64,000 nt of DNA from Flavobacterium album (lineage in GTDB: Bacteria; Bacteroidota; Bacteroidia; Flavobacteriales; Flavobacteriaceae): NCBI RefSeq assembly GCF_003096035.1, contig NZ_CP029186.1, positions 385,001 to 449,000 on the forward strand, written 5' to 3'. Positions within the stretch are counted from its first letter, which is position 1; every line of letters starts with the position of its first letter. Shown in pieces: positions 49,760 to 56,541 of the stretch. Under the pieces are notes generated by a model that made no database searches, had not been told where the DNA came from, and was given only the letters and a program-made list of their open reading frames with translations. The position numbers were made by a program, and so were the translations under genes.

Positions 49760-50216
49760 CGCCATCATTTAAATTTCCCATCACTTCTTCTGCCAGGTCA
49801 GCAAAATCAACATCAGAGCCGTCAATAGACTGTTCGTACTTATCTTTGTCCCAAATCTCCACAATGTTCACCGCCGACGAAAGCACCACATTACTGTCAA
49901 TACCCGAAAACGCCATAAGGTCTTTCGCAATCAGCAGCCTTCCTGCCGCATCGATCTCTACCTCTTTCACACCCGCCGTAAACCTTCGGATAAAGTCGTT
50001 GTTCTTTTTCACAAAGCGGTTCAGCTTGTTGATCTTCTCCATCATTTTATTCCACTCTGCCATTGGGTACAATTCCAGACAAGGCTGGAAAACCGAACGC
50101 TTCAGGACAAAGCCATCCTCGAGGCCGCCTGCCAATTGCTTCTTCAAAGGCGCCGGAATCATTATCCTGCCCTTTGAATCGGCCTTGCATTCGTATGTTC
50201 CTACTATGGCTTTCAA
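49743..50216 (-). CDS. mraZ: Transcriptional regulator MraZ
   Basis: 157 residues, with two SpoVT/AbrB-like halves: GTYECKADSKGRIMIPAPLKKQL (about 5-28) and KEVEIDAAGRLLIAKDLMAFSGI (about 84-108). Start is TTG, with MKAIVGTYECK matching the family. MraZ heads the dcw cluster and in other bacteria represses or tunes its own promoter by binding repeated GTGGG-type boxes. Such boxes are present upstream here. First gene of a 13-gene cluster. Confidence 0.94.
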   Translation of the reverse strand: MKAIVGTYECKADSKGRIMIPAPLKKQLAGGLEDGFVLKRSVFQPCLELYPMAEWNKMMEKINKLNRFVKKNNDFIRRFTAGVKEVEIDAAGRLLIAKDLMAFSGIDSNVVLSSAVNIVEIWDKDKYEQSIDGSDVDFADLAEEVMGNLNDGEDGIS

Positions 50217-50243
50217 TGAGTTACACTTTGTGTTGATTTAGAG

Positions 50244-50251
50244 CAAATATA
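50244..50251 (-). promoter_or_regulatory. dcw promoter -7 box
   Basis: TATATTTG on the minus strand, an exact TAnnTTTG. No TTG is at the usual -33 place. Instead the MraZ-type boxes are there. The start near 50237 gives a leader of about 20 nt to the mraZ TTG. Confidence 0.65.
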
Positions 50252-50262
50252 TAGAAATATTT

Positions 50263-50318
50263 ACCACCATTTCCCACTTTCTCCTACTTTGTTAATAAGT
50301 TTTGGCGGTTTTTACCAC
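50263..50318 (-). promoter_or_regulatory. MraZ-type operator boxes
   Basis: On the minus strand GTAGG (50287-50283), GTGGG (50277-50273) and GTGGT (50267-50263) recur every 10 bp. The first two sit in AAAGTRGG, the third in ATGGTGGT. A fourth AAAGTGGT (GTGGT 50318-50314) lies 31 bp further up. Three boxes with 5-bp spacers is the known MraZ-binding pattern. 50320-50588 holds no gene. It is AT-rich. Confidence 0.65.
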
Positions 50319-50588
50319 TTTGACAGAAAATACACCTACACACTTCATTTCGAAACGGCTACAGAATATTTATCAATAAAAAGGGTATGATGAAAAGTCT
50401 GTAAATTTTTAAGGGTTCTTAACAGATTTGATATAAAATCGCGAAAAAAGATACAGAGTGGTAATGAGTGGGAGTTTAATACTACTTTAACGCAGTTTTG
50501 GATGGAAAAAGTCCGTTGCAGTATACCATGCACGCATAATGCTTTCTTAAATATTAAGTACTAAATTTCTTTATAATCTATAAAGTCA

Positions 50589-50596
50589 TATATTTG
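50589..50596 (+). promoter_or_regulatory. -7 box of the alpha/beta hydrolase gene
   Basis: TATATTTG, exact match. The -33 TTG is not evident. It predicts a start near 50602, upstream of the ATG at 50627. Confidence 0.45.
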
Positions 50597-50626
50597 TGTT
50601 CACTAGGAAATTGTACACAACTGAAC

Positions 50627-51415
50627 ATGCAAGAAAAGAAAAAAGACGGCAAATACACCTATTTTGAAGCTGGCGAAGGCACCCCGATAATCATCCTCCA
50701 CGGGCTTATGGGAGGGCTGAGCAATTTTGGCGGCGTGGCAGAATACTTCCCGAAACACGGCTACAAAGTTGTGATCCCCGAATTACCTATCTACACCCAA
50801 AGCATATTGAAAACTAACGTAAAGGCTTTTGCCAAATGGGTAAAGGACTTTATTACTTATAAAGGATTTGACAGGGTTATCCTGCTGGGCAACTCGCTTG
50901 GCGGGCACATAGCGCTTTACCACACCAAAATGTACCCGGAAAAAATGCTCGGGCTTATTATAACCGGGAGCTCCGGCCTTTATGAAAGCGCGATGGGCGA
51001 CAGCTACCCACGCCGCGGCGACCGCGATTATATTAAAAAGAAAGCACAGGATGTATTTTACGACCCTGCCGTTGCTACCGATGAGATCGTTGAGGAGGTT
51101 TACGCCATGGCGAACGACCGTATAAAGCTTATCAAAACGCTTACCATTGCCAAAAGCGCGATACGCCACAATATGGCAAAAGACCTGCCGAAAATGCACG
51201 TGCCAACCTGCATCATCTGGGGCAGGAATGACCATGTAACGCCACCCGATGTGGCTGAGGAATTTCACCGCCTGCTGCCTAACTCTACCCTTTCGTGGAT
51301 AGATAAATGCGGGCATGCCGCTATGATGGAGCACCCTGCCGAATTCAACCGCCTGATGCACGAATGGCTAAAAAAACTTGATGTGGCTCATAATTTGCTT
51401 ACGGAACAATTGTAA
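50627..51415 (+). CDS. Alpha/beta-hydrolase
   Basis: 262 residues from the ATG at 50627, since the ATG at 50594 would be upstream of the predicted transcription start. PIIILHGLMGGLSNF carries the oxyanion HG motif, LLGNSLGGHIALYH is the nucleophile elbow (GNSLG), and CGHAAMMEHPAEFNRLMHEWL gives the catalytic His. The Asp is probably in IIWGRNDHVTPPD. The cap has RGDRDYIKKKAQDVFYDP. The substrate is unknown. A strong terminator follows. Confidence 0.87.
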   Translation: MQEKKKDGKYTYFEAGEGTPIIILHGLMGGLSNFGGVAEYFPKHGYKVVIPELPIYTQSILKTNVKAFAKWVKDFITYKGFDRVILLGNSLGGHIALYHTKMYPEKMLGLIITGSSGLYESAMGDSYPRRGDRDYIKKKAQDVFYDPAVATDEIVEEVYAMANDRIKLIKTLTIAKSAIRHNMAKDLPKMHVPTCIIWGRNDHVTPPDVAEEFHRLLPNSTLSWIDKCGHAAMMEHPAEFNRLMHEWLKKLDVAHNLLTEQL

Positions 51416-51423
51416 TAATACAT

Positions 51424-51461
51424 AAAAGGGCTTTATCATGACAGCATGGTAAAGCCCTTTT
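51424..51461 (+). terminator. Terminator of the hydrolase gene
   Basis: AAAAGGGCTTTA (51424-51435) pairs perfectly with TAAAGCCCTTTT (51450-51461), 12 bp, followed by ACTTTGATA. It lies 8 bp past the stop codon. Confidence 0.8.
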
Positions 51462-51487
51462 ACTTTGATATACTTTCAATACAACCA

Positions 51488-52165
51488 ATGAATGAACTAA
51501 ACCTAACAGGCGGTGCAAGGATAGGCCGTAGAGGAGCTTCCTGGCCCTTAGTGACACTGAAACTTAACCATGGCGTATTGGAACTTAACGCCGGACTGAT
51601 CGGCAAATATGTTTTCCTTCCGGGAGACGTCGTTTCGATTGGCACCTACAGCATGACAGGGTTTGGAAAAGAAGGCATAAGGATATACCATAACGTCCAT
51701 GGCTACAACGAGCGTATCATTTTCCAGTCGTTTAAAATGCAGGCCAGCCAGATAATACACATACTTAAGGCTGCAGGCTTCCCAAATAAAGAAGCGGTGC
51801 GAAGCCTAAACATGACTCAAAGGGAAAAAGAAGTACGGCAATTGCAGGCATCGGGCGGATTTCCGGTAAAAAAACCTATTGGGATCGCTTTTATAGTTAT
51901 CTGGAATATACTTATTATTGGCAGCTTCTTTACAACGTTCCGCAACAGCACTCCCGAAAAATTCATTCCGTTTACGGCATTTCCGGCACTGGGATTTCTT
52001 ATACTGTCGGCGGTACTGCTGTTAGCATCTCCCGGTTTTGCCAGGATTGTACTCAAAGAAGGGCGAAACCGAAAAGATGTGCAGCGAAACTTATTTTTTA
52101 TACTGTCCATCGCTGCTTTTATGCTGCTGGTAATGTCGTCGATATTCCTTTTAGGTTCAAAGTAA
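51488..52165 (+). CDS. Membrane protein of unknown function
   Basis: 225 residues from MNELNLTGGARIG. An ATG at 51446 lies inside the terminator hairpin and is unlikely. Residues 1-95 are soluble and beta-rich (ASWPLVTLKLNHGVLELNAG, YVFLPGDVVSIGTY, RIIFQSFKMQASQIIHILKAAGF), perhaps PH-like. Spans follow at about 119-138, 150-172 and 195-217. I do not recognise the family. Confidence 0.68.
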   Translation: MNELNLTGGARIGRRGASWPLVTLKLNHGVLELNAGLIGKYVFLPGDVVSIGTYSMTGFGKEGIRIYHNVHGYNERIIFQSFKMQASQIIHILKAAGFPNKEAVRSLNMTQREKEVRQLQASGGFPVKKPIGIAFIVIWNILIIGSFFTTFRNSTPEKFIPFTAFPALGFLILSAVLLLASPGFARIVLKEGRNRKDVQRNLFFILSIAAFMLLVMSSIFLLGSK

Positions 52166-52185
52166 GGGGCTGCGGATGACGCGAT

Positions 52186-52216
52186 TTGGCATTCGCCCAA
52201 TATTACCCTACCTTTG
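52186..52216 (+). promoter_or_regulatory. Promoter of engB
   Basis: TTG (52186-52188), 20 bp, TACCTTTG (52209-52216). The start near 52223 gives a leader of about 10 nt. The -33 part lies in a stretch (TGCGGATGACGCGATTTGGC) that resembles the repeat at 63671. Confidence 0.65.
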
Positions 52217-52232
52217 CACAAAACAGAATACC

Positions 52233-52853
52233 ATGAAGATCAATACTGCCGAATTCATAATCAGCAATTCCGATGTAAGCAAATGCCCTAATGAGCCGCT
52301 GCCGGAGTATGCGTTTATCGGCAGGAGTAATGTGGGCAAATCGTCGCTCATCAATATGCTTACTGACCGTAAAAGCCTTGCGAAGACATCTGGCAAGCCC
52401 GGTAAGACACAGCTCATCAACCACTTTAAGATCAATGGCAACTGGTACCTTGTCGATTTGCCGGGATATGGTTATGCACGCGTATCGAAATCGACCAAAG
52501 AAACCTTCCAGAAATTCATAACCGATTATTTTGAGCGCCGCGAGCAGCTGGTTTGTGCATTCGTACTGATCGACATCCGCCTTGAAGCGCAGATGATCGA
52601 TCTCGAATTCATCACTTACCTTGGCGAGACCGGAGTGCCTTTCTGCATTGTATTCACTAAAGCCGACAAGATCAGCCGTGGGAAAGTAGACCAGCACATT
52701 GCCGCTTACCGCAAGCAATTACTGGCCAACAACTGGGAGGAAATGCCGCCGCATTTCGTAACCTCATCTACCGAAGGCACCGGCCGTGACCAGCTTTTAC
52801 AATATATTGACGAAGTGAATGAAGGGATTTTTAAAAACCACGGATTTTTGTAG
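52233..52853 (+). CDS. engB: Ribosome biogenesis GTPase EngB/YsxC
   Basis: 206 residues from the ATG at 52233 (MKINTAEFIISNSDVSKCP). The promoter rules out the upstream ATG at 52176. GTPase motifs: G1 GRSNVGKSSL, G2 TSGKPGKTQ, G3 DLPGYG, G4 FTKADK, G5 TSSTEG. It assists 50S subunit assembly and is usually essential. It follows the unknown membrane protein by 67 bp and has its own promoter. Confidence 0.95.
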   Translation: MKINTAEFIISNSDVSKCPNEPLPEYAFIGRSNVGKSSLINMLTDRKSLAKTSGKPGKTQLINHFKINGNWYLVDLPGYGYARVSKSTKETFQKFITDYFERREQLVCAFVLIDIRLEAQMIDLEFITYLGETGVPFCIVFTKADKISRGKVDQHIAAYRKQLLANNWEEMPPHFVTSSTEGTGRDQLLQYIDEVNEGIFKNHGFL

Positions 52854-52886
52854 ATCAATTTCTATAAGTAGAAATACCTTGAATGT

Positions 52887-53357
52887 TTACATTAAGAACT
52901 CCATCATGTAATTGGTAAGCACCTGCCCATTGCGTTCTACCTGTTGCTCTTTTATAATTCTATAGCCGCGTTTTTCGAAAAAAGGTTTAGCAGTGATCGA
53001 TGCAGCAACAGTAATTCTTTCAAAACTTTTCTTTCGGGCAAAAGTCTCAATTGCATTAGCGATAGATGTCGCCACATGCTGGCCCTGGAAATCCCTGTGC
53101 ACAAACAGGTGGTCAAAGTAGCCTGTACTGTCTATATCTCCAAAGCCAATTATAGTACCATCTTCTGACTCAACAACGATGGTGAAATTAGCAGACAATA
53201 CCGAATTCCAACGGGCATTATCGATTTGTGCAGGTGCCCAGGCATCAAGCAGGCCCTTAGTATAATCTTTGGCATTGACAGAATGCACTGTTTCTCGAAA
53301 GAGCTGCACAATGGCATCGCAATCTTCAGAACGGTAGGGACGGATGGTTTTTTTCAT
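52887..53357 (-). CDS. GNAT-family N-acetyltransferase
   Basis: 156 residues from the ATG at 53357 (MKKTIRPYRSEDCDAIVQLFRETVHSVN). The acetyl-CoA loop is HRDFQGQHVATSIANAIE, preceded by IIGFGDIDSTGYFDHLFV. AKPFFEKRGYRIIKEQQV is motif B. It resembles YafP/ElaA-like acetyltransferases in length and layout. Substrate unknown. It follows gldC on the same strand by about 60 bp. Confidence 0.85.
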   Translation of the reverse strand: MKKTIRPYRSEDCDAIVQLFRETVHSVNAKDYTKGLLDAWAPAQIDNARWNSVLSANFTIVVESEDGTIIGFGDIDSTGYFDHLFVHRDFQGQHVATSIANAIETFARKKSFERITVAASITAKPFFEKRGYRIIKEQQVERNGQVLTNYMMEFLM

Positions 53358-53416
53358 CTGTTCTAAAAAGCAAACGCAACCTCTCCTGTCACGTTTAAAA
53401 TTCAATTGTATTCTGA

Positions 53417-53755
53417 CTACGATTTCTTCAGCTCCAGCTTTTCGGCAAAATAATCGCAGAAATCCCTCATGGTATCTGCCATTTTCGTATCGTTGGTAGC
53501 GCGCTCAAAAGTCTCGGCCATCGATACCAGCGTTTGGTGGAAAAACGTTTTCATTTCGTCTACCGGCATATCCTTCGTCCACAGGTCAATACGCATGCTC
53601 TCCTGCGGCCTGCTGTCCCATACCGAAAGCATCATAGCTTTGGTTGGCTGCGCAACTACGCCACCGTCCCGGGCTGTCCAGGTCAGTTTTTCGGGAACGC
53701 GATTCTCATCCAGCTCGACAAGGATATTAATTTCGGATTTTATTATTTTAGGCAT
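53417..53755 (-). CDS. gldC: Gliding motility protein GldC
   Basis: 112 residues, cytoplasmic. KSEINILVELDENRVPEKLTWTARDGG and MMLSVWDSRPQESMRIDLWTKDMPVDEMKTFFHQTL are characteristic of GldC. It is coded directly after gldB, sharing a base with its stop. In Flavobacterium johnsoniae gldC lies next to gldB and its loss weakens gliding. The molecular role is not known in detail. Confidence 0.93.
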   Translation of the reverse strand: MPKIIKSEINILVELDENRVPEKLTWTARDGGVVAQPTKAMMLSVWDSRPQESMRIDLWTKDMPVDEMKTFFHQTLVSMAETFERATNDTKMADTMRDFCDYFAEKLELKKS

Positions 53756-54720
53756 TACTTTTTGGGTTTGTATTTAGAATTGTCAAAAATGGTTTTGGCA
53801 TCCATCGCCAAAATTTGCTGCAAAGGTACATCTTTATTGTTCTCCGCATACGACCTTACGATCTGCCAGCCTATCCACTGGCCTATCCTGCCGGGCGACT
53901 CATTATCAAGCTCGAGGTAGAATTTTGAAAAAGGCGCCGGGCTGATAAAGCGACCGGGAAGCTTCAGGTCGGTATCATATAGCAGCTTGCGGTCGACAAA
54001 ATAGCGCCATATCTCACTTTCGTTGGCCTGTGCCCATTCCATCTGCTCTTTGGTGTAGCCTATCTTGTTCTCGTCCGAAACTTCGGGTATGAGCAGGTCT
54101 TTCAGGTACAGTTCTTTACCGTAGTAGATCATTTGGCTTAACAATGTCTTATCGGTTGGCGGCGCGATTTTGCCCATAGAAAATGCCGATACCACGTCAG
54201 GCATGATCTGCGACTGCTCGAATAGCTGGCTTTGGTATTTAGGGAAATCGGCATAGTACCTGTGGTCTTTGCCAAGATAAAGGTCCAGCGATATCAGCAG
54301 CAGCGAATCGGTAAAAATAATCCTGTTGTTATAATCCATCTCGGATATAAGCGTGACTACCTTTGGTTCGCGAAAGCCCTTAAAATAAAATTTAGTATGC
54401 TGGAACAGCGAATGAAGGTCCTGCTCAAGCGTTGTGGTGTTAGGAAAAGTTTTTTCCACTTCGCCGTGAAGCTCCTGCAGCAAAGGGTCTTTCATCTTGT
54501 TCAGCCAAACCGCGTCATCGTTCCCTGCCGGGAAAAAGTACGGGTACTGCGCTTTTACGGCAGCCAGTCCATCAGGGCCTGCTTCGTAAAACTGCTTGTC
54601 AAAACGTTCTATCTTTACTTTTCCTACAGGTATTTCTGCCACTTTTTCTTCCACTTCATTTTCCTTTTTACAGGAAGCAAGTACCAGCAACGAGGCTATA
54701 ATAATGAAATATTTCTTCAT
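53755..54720 (-). CDS. gldB: Gliding motility lipoprotein GldB
   Basis: 321 residues. Signal peptide ending LASC (Cys about 17) marks a lipoprotein. The body has VKIERFDKQFYEAGPDGLAAVKAQYPYFFP, DLYLGKDHRYYADFP and SPGRIGQWIGWQIVRSYAENN, typical of GldB. It is required for gliding and type IX-linked surface functions in F. johnsoniae. A TATATTTG box at 54777-54770 on the minus strand is a likely -7 element. Divergent from nadE, as in other flavobacteria. Confidence 0.93.
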   Translation of the reverse strand: MKKYFIIIASLLVLASCKKENEVEEKVAEIPVGKVKIERFDKQFYEAGPDGLAAVKAQYPYFFPAGNDDAVWLNKMKDPLLQELHGEVEKTFPNTTTLEQDLHSLFQHTKFYFKGFREPKVVTLISEMDYNNRIIFTDSLLLISLDLYLGKDHRYYADFPKYQSQLFEQSQIMPDVVSAFSMGKIAPPTDKTLLSQMIYYGKELYLKDLLIPEVSDENKIGYTKEQMEWAQANESEIWRYFVDRKLLYDTDLKLPGRFISPAPFSKFYLELDNESPGRIGQWIGWQIVRSYAENNKDVPLQQILAMDAKTIFDNSKYKPKK

Positions 54721-54805
54721 TTTGTGTTTTTATTAGGAAATCACCTATTTAGATTTTTTAAATTTATCGCAAATATACGCACTCACCCATAAATATTGAA
54801 GCATT

Positions 54806-55612
54806 ATGCCTATCAACCCCAATTTTCAGGCGGAAGCCGTTAATCATCATATCGTAAGCTGGCTGCGCAATTATGCAGCTAACGCAAAAGTAAAAGGTTT
54901 TGTTGTAGGGATATCCGGAGGGATCGATTCTGCACTTACCTCAACGCTTTGTGCCCAGACCGGCATGCCCGTGCTTTGTGTTGAAATGCCCATACACCAG
55001 GCGCCAAGCCATGTAAGCCGTGCCAGGGAACATATAAAAAAGTTAAAAGAGCGGTTTGATAATGTGTCAGGAGCGGAAGCCGACCTTACGCCTGTATTCG
55101 AGACCTTCCGCAAACAGGTGCCTGAAACTGAAAACGACCACCTGCAGCAGCTTACACTGGCCAATACCCGTGCGAGGCTGCGCATGACTACATTGTATTA
55201 TTTTGCGGGCATACACAGTGCGCTCGTTGCCGGTACAGGAAATAAGGTAGAAGATTTCGGTGTGGGCTTTTTTACCAAGTATGGCGACGGCGGTATAGAC
55301 ATCAGCCCAATTGCCGACCTGACTAAAAGCGAAGTACGGCAGCTGGCCAAATACCTGGAAGTTACCGAAAGTATTATCATAGCCAAGCCTACCGATGGCC
55401 TTTTTGGCGACGACCGCAGCGATGAAGACCAGCTTGGCGCGAGCTATGAGGAACTGGAATGGGCAATGGAAGCGCTGGAGAACGGAAAGACGCACACTGA
55501 TTTTGAAGGCCGCCAAAAAGAGGTTTTTGAAATTTACCGGAGGCTTAACACCATCAACCAGCACAAAATGCTCCCGATCCCGGTTTGCGAAATACCGGAT
55601 AATTTGAAGTAA
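54806..55612 (+). CDS. nadE: NH3-dependent NAD+ synthetase
   Basis: 268 residues. Converts nicotinate adenine dinucleotide to NAD+ with ammonia. The ATP-pyrophosphatase loop is GISGGIDSALTSTLC (about 33-47). ANTRARLRMTTLYYFAG, GTGNKVEDFGVGFFTKYGDGGIDISPIADLTKSEV and KPTDGLFGDDRSDEDQLGASYEELE follow. There is no glutaminase domain. The gldB-nadE divergence is the known flavobacterial arrangement. Confidence 0.94.
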   Translation: MPINPNFQAEAVNHHIVSWLRNYAANAKVKGFVVGISGGIDSALTSTLCAQTGMPVLCVEMPIHQAPSHVSRAREHIKKLKERFDNVSGAEADLTPVFETFRKQVPETENDHLQQLTLANTRARLRMTTLYYFAGIHSALVAGTGNKVEDFGVGFFTKYGDGGIDISPIADLTKSEVRQLAKYLEVTESIIIAKPTDGLFGDDRSDEDQLGASYEELEWAMEALENGKTHTDFEGRQKEVFEIYRRLNTINQHKMLPIPVCEIPDNLK

Positions 55613-55711
55613 ATTCTTTCATTAACAGCACTTTAAGAATTTAGGACCGAAAGCCAAATTATCCTTAAATTTGAAATAAAATTCTTTCATTCACAATACT
55701 TTAAGATATTA
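55613..55711. repeat. Direct repeat upstream of the NarL-type regulator
   Basis: Two 31-bp segments at 55613-55643 and 55681-55711, 68 bp apart, differ at five positions. Shared parts are ATTCTTTCATT and ACTTTAAGA. They fill the gap between nadE and the regulator gene. Either a duplicated promoter or paired regulator sites. Confidence 0.5.
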
Positions 55712-55753
55712 ATTTCTAACTTTACTTTAATGTAAACCCAAAAACACGCAATT

Positions 55754-56383
55754 ATGATCAAACTATGCCTCGCGGATAACCACCCGGTGGTGCACTATGG
55801 GATGAAGTCGTATTTTAGCGACAATCCGCAAATTAGTTTTGTAGGCGTGGTGAACAACCTTGACAGCCTTCTGGATATATTGGGAAAAAAAACAGTAGAT
55901 GCCGCTGTAATAGACCTTGAGCTTGAAGGCCTTACCAGCATTAGTTCGGTAAAGTCGCTGGTGAAGGAATTCCCCGAAACCAAAATTATCATTTTCACCA
56001 ACCTCGCCGAACAGATATATGCACCGAATGCACTCAAAGCAGGCGTTTCTGCTTATGTGCACAAAAGCGCTAAAATGGAGGAGCTTGAAAATGCCATTAA
56101 AAAAGTAAACGAGGGCGAAGTGGTATTTAGCGATACCGTTAAGAAAAACCTTGCGCTGCTAAACAAAGGCAAAAAATCTGAGAGGCTGTACAGGAAGCTT
56201 TCATCACGGGAAATCGAGGTGCTCCGATACCTCAGCGAAGGCAAAAAGAACAAGGAAATCGCCAAGCTGCTGGACCTTAACGAAAAAACGATCAGTACCT
56301 ACAAGCTGAGGCTGCTCACAAAACTGCATGTCACTAACCTTGTTGACCTGGTGAATAAAGCCAAGACACTGGACATCGTTTAA
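55754..56383 (+). CDS. NarL/LuxR-type response regulator
   Basis: 209 residues. Receiver domain 1-120 with ADNHP in place of the usual DDH, phospho-acceptor Asp in AAVIDLELEG (about residue 54), IIFTN for the switch Thr and VHKSA for the Lys. LuxR-type helix-turn-helix about 145-205: LSSREIEVLRYLSEGKKNKEIAKLLDLNEKTISTYKLRLLTKLHV. No kinase is adjacent. The orphan PAS kinase at 31053 is of the matching class, but pairing is only a guess. Confidence 0.88.
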   Translation: MIKLCLADNHPVVHYGMKSYFSDNPQISFVGVVNNLDSLLDILGKKTVDAAVIDLELEGLTSISSVKSLVKEFPETKIIIFTNLAEQIYAPNALKAGVSAYVHKSAKMEELENAIKKVNEGEVVFSDTVKKNLALLNKGKKSERLYRKLSSREIEVLRYLSEGKKNKEIAKLLDLNEKTISTYKLRLLTKLHVTNLVDLVNKAKTLDIV

Positions 56384-56466
56384 GCCCTTAACTAAACACC
56401 TAAAAAACGGAAAAAACTATTACTCTACACGGTCTTTTGCACCAAGCACCTATCAAAAGAAACAAG

Positions 56467-56483
56467 CGCTCCTTTAAGGGGCG
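56467..56483 (+). terminator. Terminator of the NarL-type regulator gene
   Basis: CGCTCCT pairs with AGGGGCG around TTA, with one GT pair, followed by six T. About 84 bp past the stop. Confidence 0.65.
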
Positions 56484-56502
56484 TTTTTTGTATATAAGAG
56501 GA

Positions 56503-56531
56503 ATGGAACGCGCATGACACGGATTTAGGCA
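56503..56531. repeat. GCG-ATGACACGGATTT interspersed repeat, copy 1
   Basis: GGAACGCGCATGACACGGATTTAGGC matches the copy at 63670 with few differences. It lies in the spacer between two converging genes. Confidence 0.45.
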
Positions 56532-56541
56532 AATTTTTCGT

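Noticed and set aside
51446..51487. Upstream start for the membrane protein at 51488
   Set aside because: The ATG lies inside the stem of the hydrolase gene's terminator, and the added residues have no conserved character.
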